A stretch of 35,263 nucleotides of DNA from positions 1 to 35,263 of the forward strand of contig UQDI01000014.1 in assembly GCA_900539725.1 (NCBI GenBank). Reading direction: 5' to 3'. The stretch comes from an uncultured Eubacteriales bacterium (lineage in GTDB: Bacteria > Bacillota > Clostridia > Tissierellales > Peptoniphilaceae). Position numbers and translations under genes: made by a program. This document shows positions 23,537 through 33,800 of this stretch, piece after piece. Positions within the stretch are counted from its first letter, which is position 1, and the number at the start of each line of letters is the position of its first letter. Under the pieces are notes generated by a model. That model saw only the letters and a list, made by a program, of their open reading frames with translations. It searched no databases and was not told the DNA's origin.

Positions 23537-25597
23537 TTACTTAAAAATGTAATTATAAATTATATTTATGAACTCATCTCTATTGATCTTAGCGTTCTTG
23601 TCAATGGCCTTGCCATTAACATAGCCTAGCGCCTTGGCGATGGCAAGATAAGAATTTTCTTCGTTTGTTAGTTTAGCCTTTGCATTCACTGGCTTAAATA
23701 TGTCCTTGCCAACAAGCTCTTCCATGCCTTTAAGCCTTACAATGAACTTTGCTAAATCAATATTTGTTACTTCTTTATCTTTATTCACTTCATTTTCTTT
23801 TATTATGCCATTTCTTATAGCTCTTTGATAAGCATTATCAATAACTTCATCGATGTCATTTCTTGAGCCAAATATATAAATAAAACTTATAAAGTCTTTT
23901 TGCTTTAAGTTTTTCTCAGGCATTATCTCGTCTTCAAGGTATGAGTAGCCCATTTGCTTAAGTAGAGTCGCCTTGTCTTTGTATTTTGATTTGTCAATGT
24001 CGGAGTAGTTTTTAAACTCATCTGCATTGTTTGTAAGTTTGCCTGTTATGGCGTCAATCTCAATTCTAGTATTCTTTGGCATGTAGCTTAAAACTACCTT
24101 TGACTTAGCTGGATCAGATTTATCTCTAATATATTGATAAGCTTCTTCGTATTGAATTTCTTTTTTAACTAGATCATAAGCTTCATCTGCTGATATCTTT
24201 GCCTTTTCATAGCTCATAGGCTTTCTATACCAAGCTCTTGAGTAGTCATTTACTTCTTTTGTATCTTTAGAAACGCCCATGCTAATGGAATTTTCTGGAA
24301 CGTAGTAGCCGTCCATCACTCTTACAAAGTATATAGAATTATTTTCAGCACTTATGAATTTTAAGTCCTTTTCATCGATGTCTGAAGCATTCTTCTTGAT
24401 ATATTCCATAGCAATCTTCTTTAATTCATCAGAGCTTAAATCTTTTTTCTCACTATCACCATTGTCAAAATTATTGTATCTACTAAATCTTAATAGTGTC
24501 AGATCCTTCGCATCGAAAGAGATGTTATAGTAAGTCTTTTTATCGTCTTTGCCACTTTCTAAATTGATGTTGTAGACGTAATCCTTAGAGATGTAGTCTT
24601 GATTTAAAGTTGATAAAGTCACCTTAGTCTTGCTAGTGTCCTTAACATAAGTCTTTGCTTTTTTGACAGCTTCGTCCTTAGACTTGATGCCCTTAATCTT
24701 GTCAATGCCCTTAACTTCGTACTCACTAAGACCGTCCATAGCCCCTTCTGCAGCAGCGTCCTTTGTCATGTAATTATTTAAAAATATAGGGTAGTCGTAG
24801 CGCTCATATTTTTTACTACTTGAATTAACAAAGTAATTTGCATTTAATGCGTTACTATATATAGTCTTAAATGTAAGTCTCGGTTCCTTCTTTTCACCCA
24901 CCACAAACTTAATCATAGGCTTTAGATATTCATTGTCCTTGTAAATATTTATAGCCTCGTCCATAGTTAAATTGCTCTTAAGAGCATCAAACTCAGCAGT
25001 CTTTGAAAAATCAAAGCCTTTGTTGTAGTTAAGTGAGTACATTTGAACGCTCTTATCAACATAGTTAATAGTAATGGAAGCGCCGTCGCCTATAACGCGT
25101 CTAGCATTTACATATCTATCAAAGTTAAAAGTATAAGCGTTGTCACCACCAAAGTTTTGATAAGTTTTTTCGTTTAGCTTAAGGCTCTTGCTATTGATAG
25201 GGTCAATCTTTTTGATCATATCAGTGGCATATTTCTTCAAAGCATCATACGAGTACTTTGGTTTAAGTGTTTCATACTTTTTATTGTCATAGATATTGAA
25301 GTTAGTGATGTGCATGTCCTTTGATATGCTCACGTTTACATCACTTGAGCCGTCCTTCTTAGTCCATGACAAATTGTATATAGTGCCGTAGCCATCGTCA
25401 CTAGAACTATTCACTTCAAAATTGTCATAAACGTCTTTGATATTAAATACTTCTTTTGCTTTTAAAACTAATTTTTCCATTGTTTTATCGTCCACCTTGT
25501 TTACGTTTTTTGTTTCTGCTAATGAATTTACTGGCAATGCGCACAAAACCATAACGATGGCGAGTGCCATTGCAATCATGTTCATCTTTTTAAGCAT
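23537..25597 (-). CDS. Secreted PepSY/YcdB-like protein with degenerate SLH-like tail
   Basis: The 686-residue product starts at the ATG ending at 25597, 8 nt after AAAGGAG. A longer frame to 25636 would run across the promoter. Residues 1-28 form a signal peptide ending near VNSLAE. The long middle contains repeated PepSY/YcdB-like units with DEAINIYKD, KSKDEAVKKAKTYV and SADEAYDLVKKEI segments alternating with beta-rich stretches. The last 130 residues (EKNLKQKDFISFIYIFGS, KDKEVTNIDLAKFIVRL, NAKINRDEFINIIYNYIF) look like SLH motifs without the usual GYPDG. PepSY proteins often restrain secreted proteases; the role here is unknown. It is a single-gene unit between terminator 23494-23525 and guaA's divergent promoter. 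Confidence 0.78.
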   Translation of the reverse strand: MLKKMNMIAMALAIVMVLCALPVNSLAETKNVNKVDDKTMEKLVLKAKEVFNIKDVYDNFEVNSSSDDGYGTIYNLSWTKKDGSSDVNVSISKDMHITNFNIYDNKKYETLKPKYSYDALKKYATDMIKKIDPINSKSLKLNEKTYQNFGGDNAYTFNFDRYVNARRVIGDGASITINYVDKSVQMYSLNYNKGFDFSKTAEFDALKSNLTMDEAINIYKDNEYLKPMIKFVVGEKKEPRLTFKTIYSNALNANYFVNSSSKKYERYDYPIFLNNYMTKDAAAEGAMDGLSEYEVKGIDKIKGIKSKDEAVKKAKTYVKDTSKTKVTLSTLNQDYISKDYVYNINLESGKDDKKTYYNISFDAKDLTLLRFSRYNNFDNGDSEKKDLSSDELKKIAMEYIKKNASDIDEKDLKFISAENNSIYFVRVMDGYYVPENSISMGVSKDTKEVNDYSRAWYRKPMSYEKAKISADEAYDLVKKEIQYEEAYQYIRDKSDPAKSKVVLSYMPKNTRIEIDAITGKLTNNADEFKNYSDIDKSKYKDKATLLKQMGYSYLEDEIMPEKNLKQKDFISFIYIFGSRNDIDEVIDNAYQRAIRNGIIKENEVNKDKEVTNIDLAKFIVRLKGMEELVGKDIFKPVNAKAKLTNEENSYLAIAKALGYVNGKAIDKNAKINRDEFINIIYNYIFK

Positions 25598-25618
25598 AAT
25601 ATCATCTCCTTTGTCTAT

Positions 25619-25627
25619 ATTATACCA
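25619..25627 (-). promoter_or_regulatory. Extended -10 promoter of the PepSY-like gene
   Basis: The minus strand reads TGGTATAAT (TATAAT at 25619-25624, TGG at 25625-25627). No clear -35. The leader would be about 15 nt. Confidence 0.6.
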
Positions 25628-25713
25628 CTTTAGCATAGAGACATAACGATTTTAACAAAATTGTAACTAATTTGATAAAGTCTGTGAAATTTATAGCTTT
25701 AAAAATAAACTTG

Positions 25714-25722
25714 TGATATAAT
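25714..25722 (+). promoter_or_regulatory. Extended -10 promoter of guaA
   Basis: TGATATAAT (TATAAT 25717-25722) without a good -35. The predicted leader is about 13 nt with GAGGTGAT at its 5' end. There is no room for a purine riboswitch. Confidence 0.6.
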
Positions 25723-25741
25723 TATTACAAGAGGTGATTAA

Positions 25742-27277
25742 ATGAAACACGATTTAGTCTTAGTAATAGATTTCGGCGGACAGTATAAGCAATTGATCGC
25801 AAGACGTGTAAGAGAAAATAATATTTACTCGGAAATAATTCCTTATACTAAAAGCATAGAAGAAATAAAAGCAAAAGACCCTAAGGCAATAATATTTACA
25901 GGCGGACCAAACTCAGCCTATCTTGATGATTCACCATCAATATCAAAAGAAATATTTGAACTAGGCATACCTATACTAGGTATTTGTTATGGGGCTCAGC
26001 TAACAGCTCATCTGTTAGGCGGTGAAGTGAAGAAAGGCTCTGAGAAGAACAGGGAATACGGCAAGACCATATGCCACTATGAAGAGTCAAAGCTATTTAA
26101 GGGCGTTGAAAATGGTCAAGTTTGGATGAGTCATACTGACTACATATCCAAGCTGCCAGAAGGCTTTAAGTGCATCGCATCGACAGATAACTGTCCTATC
26201 GCAGCGATGGAAAATGAAGAAAAAAAGATTTACGCAGTACAATTCCACCCAGAAGTAAAACACTCAATCGACGGCGACAAAATGATTAGAAACTTCCTTT
26301 ATGAGATAGCAGGTCTTAAGGGCGATTGGACGAGCGAAAATTTCATTGAAAACAAAGTTAAAGAGATAAGAGAAAAAGTTGGCGATAAGAAGGCCTTACT
26401 AGCACTATCAGGCGGCGTCGACTCCTCAGTTGCTGCAGCTCTTATGCACAAGGCTATAGGCGACAATCTAACTTGTATCTTCGTTGACCATGGTCTACTT
26501 AGAAAAGATGAAGGCGATCAAGTCGAAGAGATATTTAAGAATAGATTCAAGATGAACTTCATTAGAGTTAACGCTCAAAAGAGATACATGGATAAGCTTA
26601 ATGGCGTATCAGAGCCAGAAAAGAAGAGAAAGATCATCGGCGAAGAATTTATCAGAGTCTTTGAAGAAGAAGCAAAGAAGCTTGGCAAGATCGAGTACCT
26701 TGTTCAAGGAACCATATATCCAGACGTAGTTGAATCAGGAACAAACGGTTCAGCAGTTATAAAGAGTCACCACAACGTAGGCGGTCTACCAGACGACATA
26801 GGCTTCGAAGGACTGATAGAGCCACTAAGAGAGTTATTCAAAGATGAAGTAAGAGCCATAGGACTTGAGCTTGGCCTAGATGAAGACCTTATCTATAGAC
26901 ATCCGTTCCCAGGACCAGGCCTTGCCATCAGAGTTATAGGCGAAATCACAGAGCAAAAACTAGAAATACTTCGTGAAGCAGACGCCATCTATATAGACGA
27001 GCTAAAGAAAAACGGTCTATATAGAAAGATTTGGCAAGCTTTTGCTGCACTACCAGACATAAAAACAGTAGGCGTTATGGGCGACGAAAGAACATACGAC
27101 TACGTATGCGCACTAAGAGCCGTAACAAGCACAGACGGTATGACAGCAGAATTTTATCCGATAGATATGGATATACTTGCGAAAATTTCGAATAGAATAA
27201 TTAATGAAGTAAAAGGAATAAATAGAGTGGTGTATGATATAACCAGCAAACCACCAGGAACAATCGAATGGGAATAA
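25742..27277 (+). CDS. guaA: GMP synthase (glutamine-hydrolysing)
   Basis: This 511-residue enzyme makes GMP from XMP, ATP and glutamine. The N-terminal class I amidotransferase domain has Cys82 in GICYGAQ and the His-Glu pair in QFHPEV. The ATP pyrophosphatase domain has the PP-loop LSGGVDSS (about residues 222-229) and IFVDHGLLRKDE. The C-terminal dimerisation domain has RHPFPGPGLAIRVIGEIT and ends with the expected PPGTIEWE. Length is normal. GAGGTGAT precedes ATG 25742. The gene stands alone, divergent from the PepSY-like gene, and its stop codon overlaps the first arm of the hairpin repeat region, which may serve as its terminator. Confidence 0.97.
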   Translation: MKHDLVLVIDFGGQYKQLIARRVRENNIYSEIIPYTKSIEEIKAKDPKAIIFTGGPNSAYLDDSPSISKEIFELGIPILGICYGAQLTAHLLGGEVKKGSEKNREYGKTICHYEESKLFKGVENGQVWMSHTDYISKLPEGFKCIASTDNCPIAAMENEEKKIYAVQFHPEVKHSIDGDKMIRNFLYEIAGLKGDWTSENFIENKVKEIREKVGDKKALLALSGGVDSSVAAALMHKAIGDNLTCIFVDHGLLRKDEGDQVEEIFKNRFKMNFIRVNAQKRYMDKLNGVSEPEKKRKIIGEEFIRVFEEEAKKLGKIEYLVQGTIYPDVVESGTNGSAVIKSHHNVGGLPDDIGFEGLIEPLRELFKDEVRAIGLELGLDEDLIYRHPFPGPGLAIRVIGEITEQKLEILREADAIYIDELKKNGLYRKIWQAFAALPDIKTVGVMGDERTYDYVCALRAVTSTDGMTAEFYPIDMDILAKISNRIINEVKGINRVVYDITSKPPGTIEWE

Positions 27278-27426
27278 TTTGCGGCTAAAACGGTTTCTTT
27301 CGCTTGTTCGAATGATTTAGTCGCTGCGGAGGGCATTTAGCCCGCCTCACTCCTAAACATTCTCCACTTCGCGAAATAATTCCGTTTTATCTCACAAATT
27401 GAATAAACGAAATTTGGCGTTGATAA
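27276..27426. repeat. Hairpin repeat element, copy 1
   Basis: Outer arms 27276-27293 and 27382-27400 are complementary in AATTTG and TAAAACGG blocks. Inner shared blocks (TTTCGC, AATG, TTTAG) continue the pairing to a central GGGC-ATTTA-GCCC hairpin (27331-27343). Bases 27328-27407 are repeated exactly at 27589-27668. It is visibly richer in GC than the flanking DNA and overlaps the guaA stop codon. Confidence 0.75.
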
Positions 27427-27535
27427 AAAAGATTTTTGCTCGCTGCGGAGTATCGTCTATACGACTCACTCGCAAAAATTCTGCACATCGCCTTTCTCAT
27501 CAAATTTTCCAGCGAAATTTAGTGCTGATAAAATT
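27427..27535. repeat. Hairpin repeat element, diverged copy 2
   Basis: It shares TCGCTGCGGAG (27440-27450, compare 27321-27331), the CTCACTC block, an ATTCTxCAC-xTCGC block and the CGAAATTTxGxGxTGATAAAA tail with copy 1. ATTTTTGC (27432-27439) pairs with GCAAAAAT (27472-27479). The central hairpin is TCGT-CTAT-ACGA (27453-27464): different sequence, same shape as copy 1. Confidence 0.6.
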
Positions 27536-27579
27536 TTTAATAATCCGTTCTGTCTCGTGACTCACGGTATTTATGTGGA

Positions 27580-27690
27580 TTGGATATGGGAGGGCATTTA
27601 GCCCGCCTCACTCCTAAACATTCTCCACTTCGCGAAATAATTCCGTTTTATCTCACAAATTGAATAAATGAGTTTAGGCGTTGATAGAAT
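27580..27690. repeat. Hairpin repeat element, copy 3 (right half)
   Basis: Bases 27589-27668 are identical to 27328-27407 (80 bp), and similarity runs on to GGCGTTGATA at 27677-27686. The left half differs from copy 1, so this copy looks truncated or recombined. Confidence 0.8.
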
Positions 27691-27760
27691 GTAATTTACT
27701 CTTCTATTATCACCAAATTATAAATATATGTCCCAAAACATTTCAAATTTCAAGCAAATG

Positions 27761-27769
27761 TGATATAAT
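27761..27769 (+). promoter_or_regulatory. Extended -10 promoter of the giant surface protein
   Basis: TGATATAAT (TATAAT 27764-27769), here in TGTGATATAAT exactly as before guaA. A weak TTTCAA lies 17 bp upstream at 27741-27746. The leader would be about 89 nt. Confidence 0.65.
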
Positions 27770-27812
27770 AATAATGAACAAAAAATATTGATTCTAGCTG
27801 GTAAATCATGTT

Positions 27813-27828
27813 ATAACACCCATGTTAT
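27813..27828 (+). other. Hairpin in the leader of the giant surface protein
   Basis: ATAACA (27813-27818) pairs perfectly with TGTTAT (27823-27828) around a CCCA loop, about 37 nt before the start codon. The leader of the SLH protein has a hairpin of the same size at a similar distance. Confidence 0.35.
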
Positions 27829-27864
27829 GCCATACTGGAATTCTAAAAAAGGAGGAAGTATGAA

Positions 27865-30800
27865 ATGAAACACAAACGCTTTGGAATAAAGTTTCTGTCA
27901 GTATTATTAGCTGTCGTTTTTATTGTTTTTTCTGGTATAAATCCAAGCTATGCTAACATACTATTTGAAAAACAAGGAATCAATGAGTATCATTTCTATA
28001 ATGACACAATAGAAAACAAAGATTCAGCTAAAGAAATACAAAAACAGATAATTACAAATGGAGGAAAATTATCCGAACCAGGCCATGTCTTTAAGGACAA
28101 AAGTAAGGTGTTTTTGAAATGGCAAGATGAAGATGGTAACGAAATCAAATTTGATACTCCAATCAGTATCACAGGTAACGACAAAAAAATAATTAATGTT
28201 TACCCAGTTTTCAAAAGCCAAGTAGTAGTAACCTATTATGTAGATGATAAAGTTTATATGACAGATACCATCACTGATGCTAGTTCTTATAAACTACCAG
28301 TAGATCCTACAATTTATGATGCTAATAAATACTTCGTAAATTGGTCAACATCAAAAGACGGCTCATCTGGTGTTTATGATGAGAATTCTTTGAAAAAAGA
28401 TATTGAAGCAGGAAAAACTGACATTAAACTTTATGCAATTACAGAGTTTAAACACAAGGCGACATTTATAACAGGAGATGGCGCAAGCTTCCAAGAACAA
28501 ATCCTTGCAAGTAATGCAAGTACTCTTGATAAACAACCAAAAACTCCTGAAAGACCTGGATATGAATTTAGCCACTGGTCTTTGGAAGAAGATGGTGAAC
28601 CTGTTGACCTTACCACTCTAGTGTTAAACGAAGATATTGATGTCTATGCTGTATGGAAACCAGTTGTAGTTGACTATAAATTTAAGGTTATGGTCCAAAA
28701 TATAAATGATGATGACTACACTTTCCATGAAATAATATCAGCAAGAGGACTTAATGGACAACAAACAAGCCTACCTTTTAAAGGAAGTGAAAATCAAGAC
28801 CCTAAAGTTGCTCCATCTGGTCCAATAGTAGAAGATATTACGAGTCTTACAGAAAAAGATGGCCGCTTTAGCAAGGGCTACAATAGTAAAGATGAAAATG
28901 GAAAAATGGATCACACCTATACCAATCCTCAAACCCTAGATTATCCTGGCTTCCATTTGAATGAAGAAAAAACTGCTAAAGAAGTTGAAACTATAGAAGC
29001 TGATGGTAGCACAGTTGTACCTGTCTATATGGATAGAAATGTTCATACTATATGGGTCTATAAAAATGCAAATAAAATTAGTTATTATCAAGCTAATTGG
29101 GTCAATGCCACAGATGATAATAACAAAAATATATCTGTTGACCTCCGCTATGGTCAAAGTTCTGAACAATGGTTTGACAAGCTAAATCAAGATTATATTT
29201 ATTACATGGATAAAAGCATAGGATCTTTCTATACTAGAGCACCAGCAATGGGTGATAAAGACATCTACATGTATAGAGTTTATGCTCAGGGTACAAAATA
29301 CCAACTACGCTTTGTTGAATGGGATTCAAGCAAATTTAATGCACAAATAAACAGCTCAAATCTTGCAACAATGCAATCTACCCTTGGTACCATGAAAGAA
29401 ATTGGTAAAAGAGTAAGCTTCCAAAACTCAGAGTGGTATATTAATTCTGGAGGATATAAATATAGAGTCTTTGAACCATACCAAGGAATGTGGAAACAAG
29501 TCACATATTCTTGGGTAGATAAGACTGACCATGTAGATGACATAAAAGGATTTACGCCTAAGAAAGGTGATATGTCAGCTGATGGTTTGCAATCAGTAAA
29601 TGTAAATAATCCAGCCTTTAGAGATTATATGTTCGCCGCAGGTAAGAATGTGGGTGGATATCAAAACTATACAGGAACACCTTATATGGAAGATGGCAAC
29701 TATGTTGGCTTCTTATTCTATATTAGAAAGTCATACAAGATTAATTACTATTCTGGAAATAAAAAAATAACCAGCAAATCATACAAATATGAAGCTCCAG
29801 TAACTGATTTTGGTCTTGATTATAAAGTTGGGGAAACAACAAATCCTGATAATCCTAAACAAATTTTTAAGGGTTGGTATAAAGACTCAACCTTTAGTGT
29901 TCCTTACACAGCAGAAGAAATCAAAACAATGCCAGCTCATGATACAAATGTTTATGCTAAGTGGGAATCAGTAGAATACAAAGTAACCTTCCACACAAAC
30001 CAAAATGACTATGCTAATGAAGAGTTTATAGAAGAAGTTACAAACATTCCTGATAGCAAAACAGTATATGATGGACAATATAAAGATGCCGAAACAAGTG
30101 AAGATAATTTCCCTCAACCAGTTAAACCTGAAAAAGCAACAGAATTTTTGGGATGGTATGAGAAAAACCAATATGGTAGATTTGTAAAAGCAAATCTTCA
30201 CAAACAAATTAAAAATAATGATACTCACTTATATGCTAAGTGGAAATATGATTATTTAGCATTAAAATACGATTTGAACTTACAAGCTAATGACAAAGTT
30301 GAAGGAAATGCTCCAACAGATTCAAACTCTTATATCATAGATGCCAAAGCACAAGCTCAGGATATAGGTCAAGTTAAAGTAAATGATGGTAAAAAAGTTT
30401 TCGTAGGTTGGAGTGAAACAAAAGATGGTTCTAGCGGACTAATTAAACCAAGCGAAACTGTTTTAATGGATAAAAATAAAACTCTTTACGCTCAATGGAA
30501 AGAAATGCCAGATTTGCCACTTACCAAAGTAACTTATGATCCAAACGGTGGTACAGGAAAGCAATATACAGTTGAAAATATAATTGTAGAAGACTTCCAT
30601 AAGGTCCTAGACAATGATAAAGACGAAAATCTTAAATACACACGTGAAGGATATGCCTTTAAGGGCTGGAGCAGAGATAAAGCTGCAACAAAAGCTGAAT
30701 TCCAAGCAGGTGAAGAGGTCAATGTCAACCAACTAGACCAAGATACAAATAACTATATCTATGCAATCTGGGCTCCTATCATCAATTACACAACTGATGG

Positions 30801-33800
30801 CAATGGACAAGTTAAGGAAGGCGAAAACTTTGTAGATAATACAAAAGAAGAAGTTGAACTTAAAACAAATCCAAAGGGCACAGAAACAAAAGCAAAAGAA
30901 GGATATAAATTTAGCCACTGGACAGCAGATAAAGAAATCACATTAAATGATGGAACAAAAATTCCTGCTGGAACAAAAATTACTGAAGAACAATTAAAAC
31001 AAGCAGTAATCACAGAACCACTTACATTTAAAGCTAATTTTGTAAAAGATAAACCTAGCGAATTCAATGTAAGGCACGAGTTTAAAGTTGCAGATGATTC
31101 TCCAGTTAAAGAAATGCCAGCTGATGTTAAAACAGCCGTTGATGCCCAACTTCCAGAAGATAAAACATCAGAAGATGGCAAAACAACAACCCCAGGAGAA
31201 TTAAAAGATCCAAAAGACGTAGAAGATAAAACAAATGACGGAGTTTGGAAATTTGAAGGCTTCAAAGATCAAGATAAAACTACAGATGAAGTAGACGCAA
31301 AAGTAAACGGAGCAGATGTAACATTCGAAGGCGAATGGAAATTCACACCAAACAAACACGAAGTAACTTACGAATACGTAAGTGGAACAAAAGGTGTAGA
31401 ATTACCAGAAGCATTAAAAGCAAAAGCCCCAGAAAAAGTACCAGGAAAAGTAAAAGGCGATACAGTAACATCCCCAGTTCCAACTGGAAAAGACGCTGAA
31501 TATAGAGATGAAACAAACAAGGGAACTTGGAAATTCAAATCATACGACAAAGATTCAGTAGAAATCACCAACAAAGACGAAAAAGTCACAGGAACATGGG
31601 TATTTACACCAGATCCAGAACCTAATAAGTATAATGTGAAACATGAATTTGTATCATCAACAGAAGGTAAAGAGCTTCCACAAGCCGTAAAAGATTTAAC
31701 ACCAAAAGATAAACCAGATAACGAAGATGGAAGCACTGTAACTCCTACTGCTCCAACACAAAAAGAAGTAGCAGATACAGAAAACGATGGAAAATGGACA
31801 TTCGAAGGCTATAAAGATCAAGATACAACTACAGACGAAGTAGACGCAAAAGTAAATGGGAAAGATGTAACATTCGAAGGCGCATGGAAATTCACACCTA
31901 ACGAACACAACGTAACATACGAATACGTAAGTGGAACAAAAGGTGTAGAATTACCAGAAGCATTAAAAGCAAAAGCCCCAGAAAAAGTACCAGGAAAAGT
32001 AAAAGGCGATACAGTAACATCCCCAGTTCCAACTGGAAAAGACGCTGAATATAGAGATGAAACAAACAAGGGAACTTGGAAATTCAAATCATACGACAAA
32101 GATTCAGTAGAAATCAACAACAAAGACGAAAAAGTAAAAGGAACATGGGTATTTACACCAGATGCTGCTGTAGTTACTGAATACGTTGATGAAGATGGTA
32201 AGACTATTGCTGATAAGGAAAATGGAACACAACCTAAGAAAGATATCGATGGATATGAATTTGTAAAAACTGAAAAAGATGAACAAGGTAATACAAAACA
32301 TATCTACAAAAAGAAGACTACTCCTACACCAGCTGTAGTTACTGAATACGTTGATGAAGATGGTAAGACTATATCTCCTAAGGAAAATGGAACACAACCG
32401 AATAAAGACATCGAAGGATATGAATTTGTAAGAACCGAAACTGATGGACAAGGTAATACAAAACATATCTACAAAAAGAAGACTACTCCTATACCAGAGG
32501 TAGTTACAGAATACGTCGATGAAAATGGAACGACTATATCTCCTAAGGAAAATGGAACACAACCGAATAAAGACATCGAAGGATATGAATTTGTAAGAAC
32601 CGAAACTGATGGACAAGGTAATACAAAACATATCTACAAAAAGAAGACTACTCCTATACCAGAGGTAGTTACAGAATACGTCGATGAAAATGGAACGACT
32701 ATATCTCCTAAGGAAAATGGAACACAACCGAATAAAGACATCGAAGGATATGAATTTGTAAGAACCGAAACTGATGGACAAGGTAATACAAAACATATCT
32801 ACAAGAAAAAAACTACTCCTGCTGATTACAATGTAAATCATAGGTTTGTATCATCAACAGAAGGCAAAACTCTTCCAAAAGCTGTTACAGATTTAACACC
32901 AGATCAACAAACTGGTAAGAAAGACGGTAGCACTGTAACTCCTACTACCCCAACACAAACAGAAGTAAAAGATACAGAAAACGATGGAACATGGAAATTC
33001 GAAGGCTACAAAGACCAAGACACAACTACAGACGAAGTAGATGCAAAAGTAAATGGAGCCGATGTAACATTCGAAGGTGAATGGAAATTTATGCCAAACA
33101 AACACAAAGTAACTTACGAATACGTAAGTGGAACAGAAGGAAAAGAATTACCAGAAGCATTAAAAGCAAAAGCTCCAAAAGAAGTAACAGGAAAAGTAAA
33201 AGGTAATACAGTAACATCCCCAGTTCCAACAGGCGATGAAGCTACATTTAGAGATGAAACAAACAAAGGAACATGGACATTCAAATCATACGACAAAGAC
33301 TCAGTAACAATTTCTAACCAAGACGAAAAAGTAACAGGAACATGGGAATTCACACCAGACCCTGAACCTAATAAGTACAATGTTAAACATGAGTTTGTAT
33401 CATCAACAGAGGGCAAAGAACTTCCTAAAGCTGTTACAGATTTAACACCATACCAACAAACTGGTAAGAAAGATGGAGACAATGTAACACCAACTGCTCC
33501 AACACAAACAGAAGTAAAAGATATAGACAATGATGGAACATGGACATTCGAAGGTTATGATGAAAACAGCAAAACTATTAATAAATCTGATGTAACATTC
33601 GAAGGAAAATGGAAATTCACACCAAACAAACACGAAGTAACACACAAATTTGTAAGTAAAGATCCAAACAAAGAACTTCCAAAAGAAGTACTTGATCTTC
33701 TACCAGCAAATCAAACTGGAAAAGTTAAAGGCGATGAAGTAACACCAACAGAGCCAGAAACAAAAGAAGTAAAAGTTAAAGATGGAACATGGAAATTTGT

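Noticed and set aside
25598..25636. Longer N-terminus for the PepSY-like protein
   Set aside because: It would cross the TATAAT box and ribosome binding site and would put residues before a normal signal peptide.
25637..25741. Possible purine riboswitch before guaA
   Set aside because: The predicted promoter leaves only about 13 nt of leader, and no aptamer-like stems or conserved loops are seen.
27278..27690. Remnant of a transposase gene
   Set aside because: No protein-like frame or transposase motif was found in either strand; the stretch is explained by hairpin repeats.
32104..32841. A 245-residue minus-strand open frame across the MucBP array, and similar ones along the giant gene
   Set aside because: They mirror the repeat structure of the plus-strand gene, have no ribosome binding sites or recognisable domains, and the plus strand is clearly coding.
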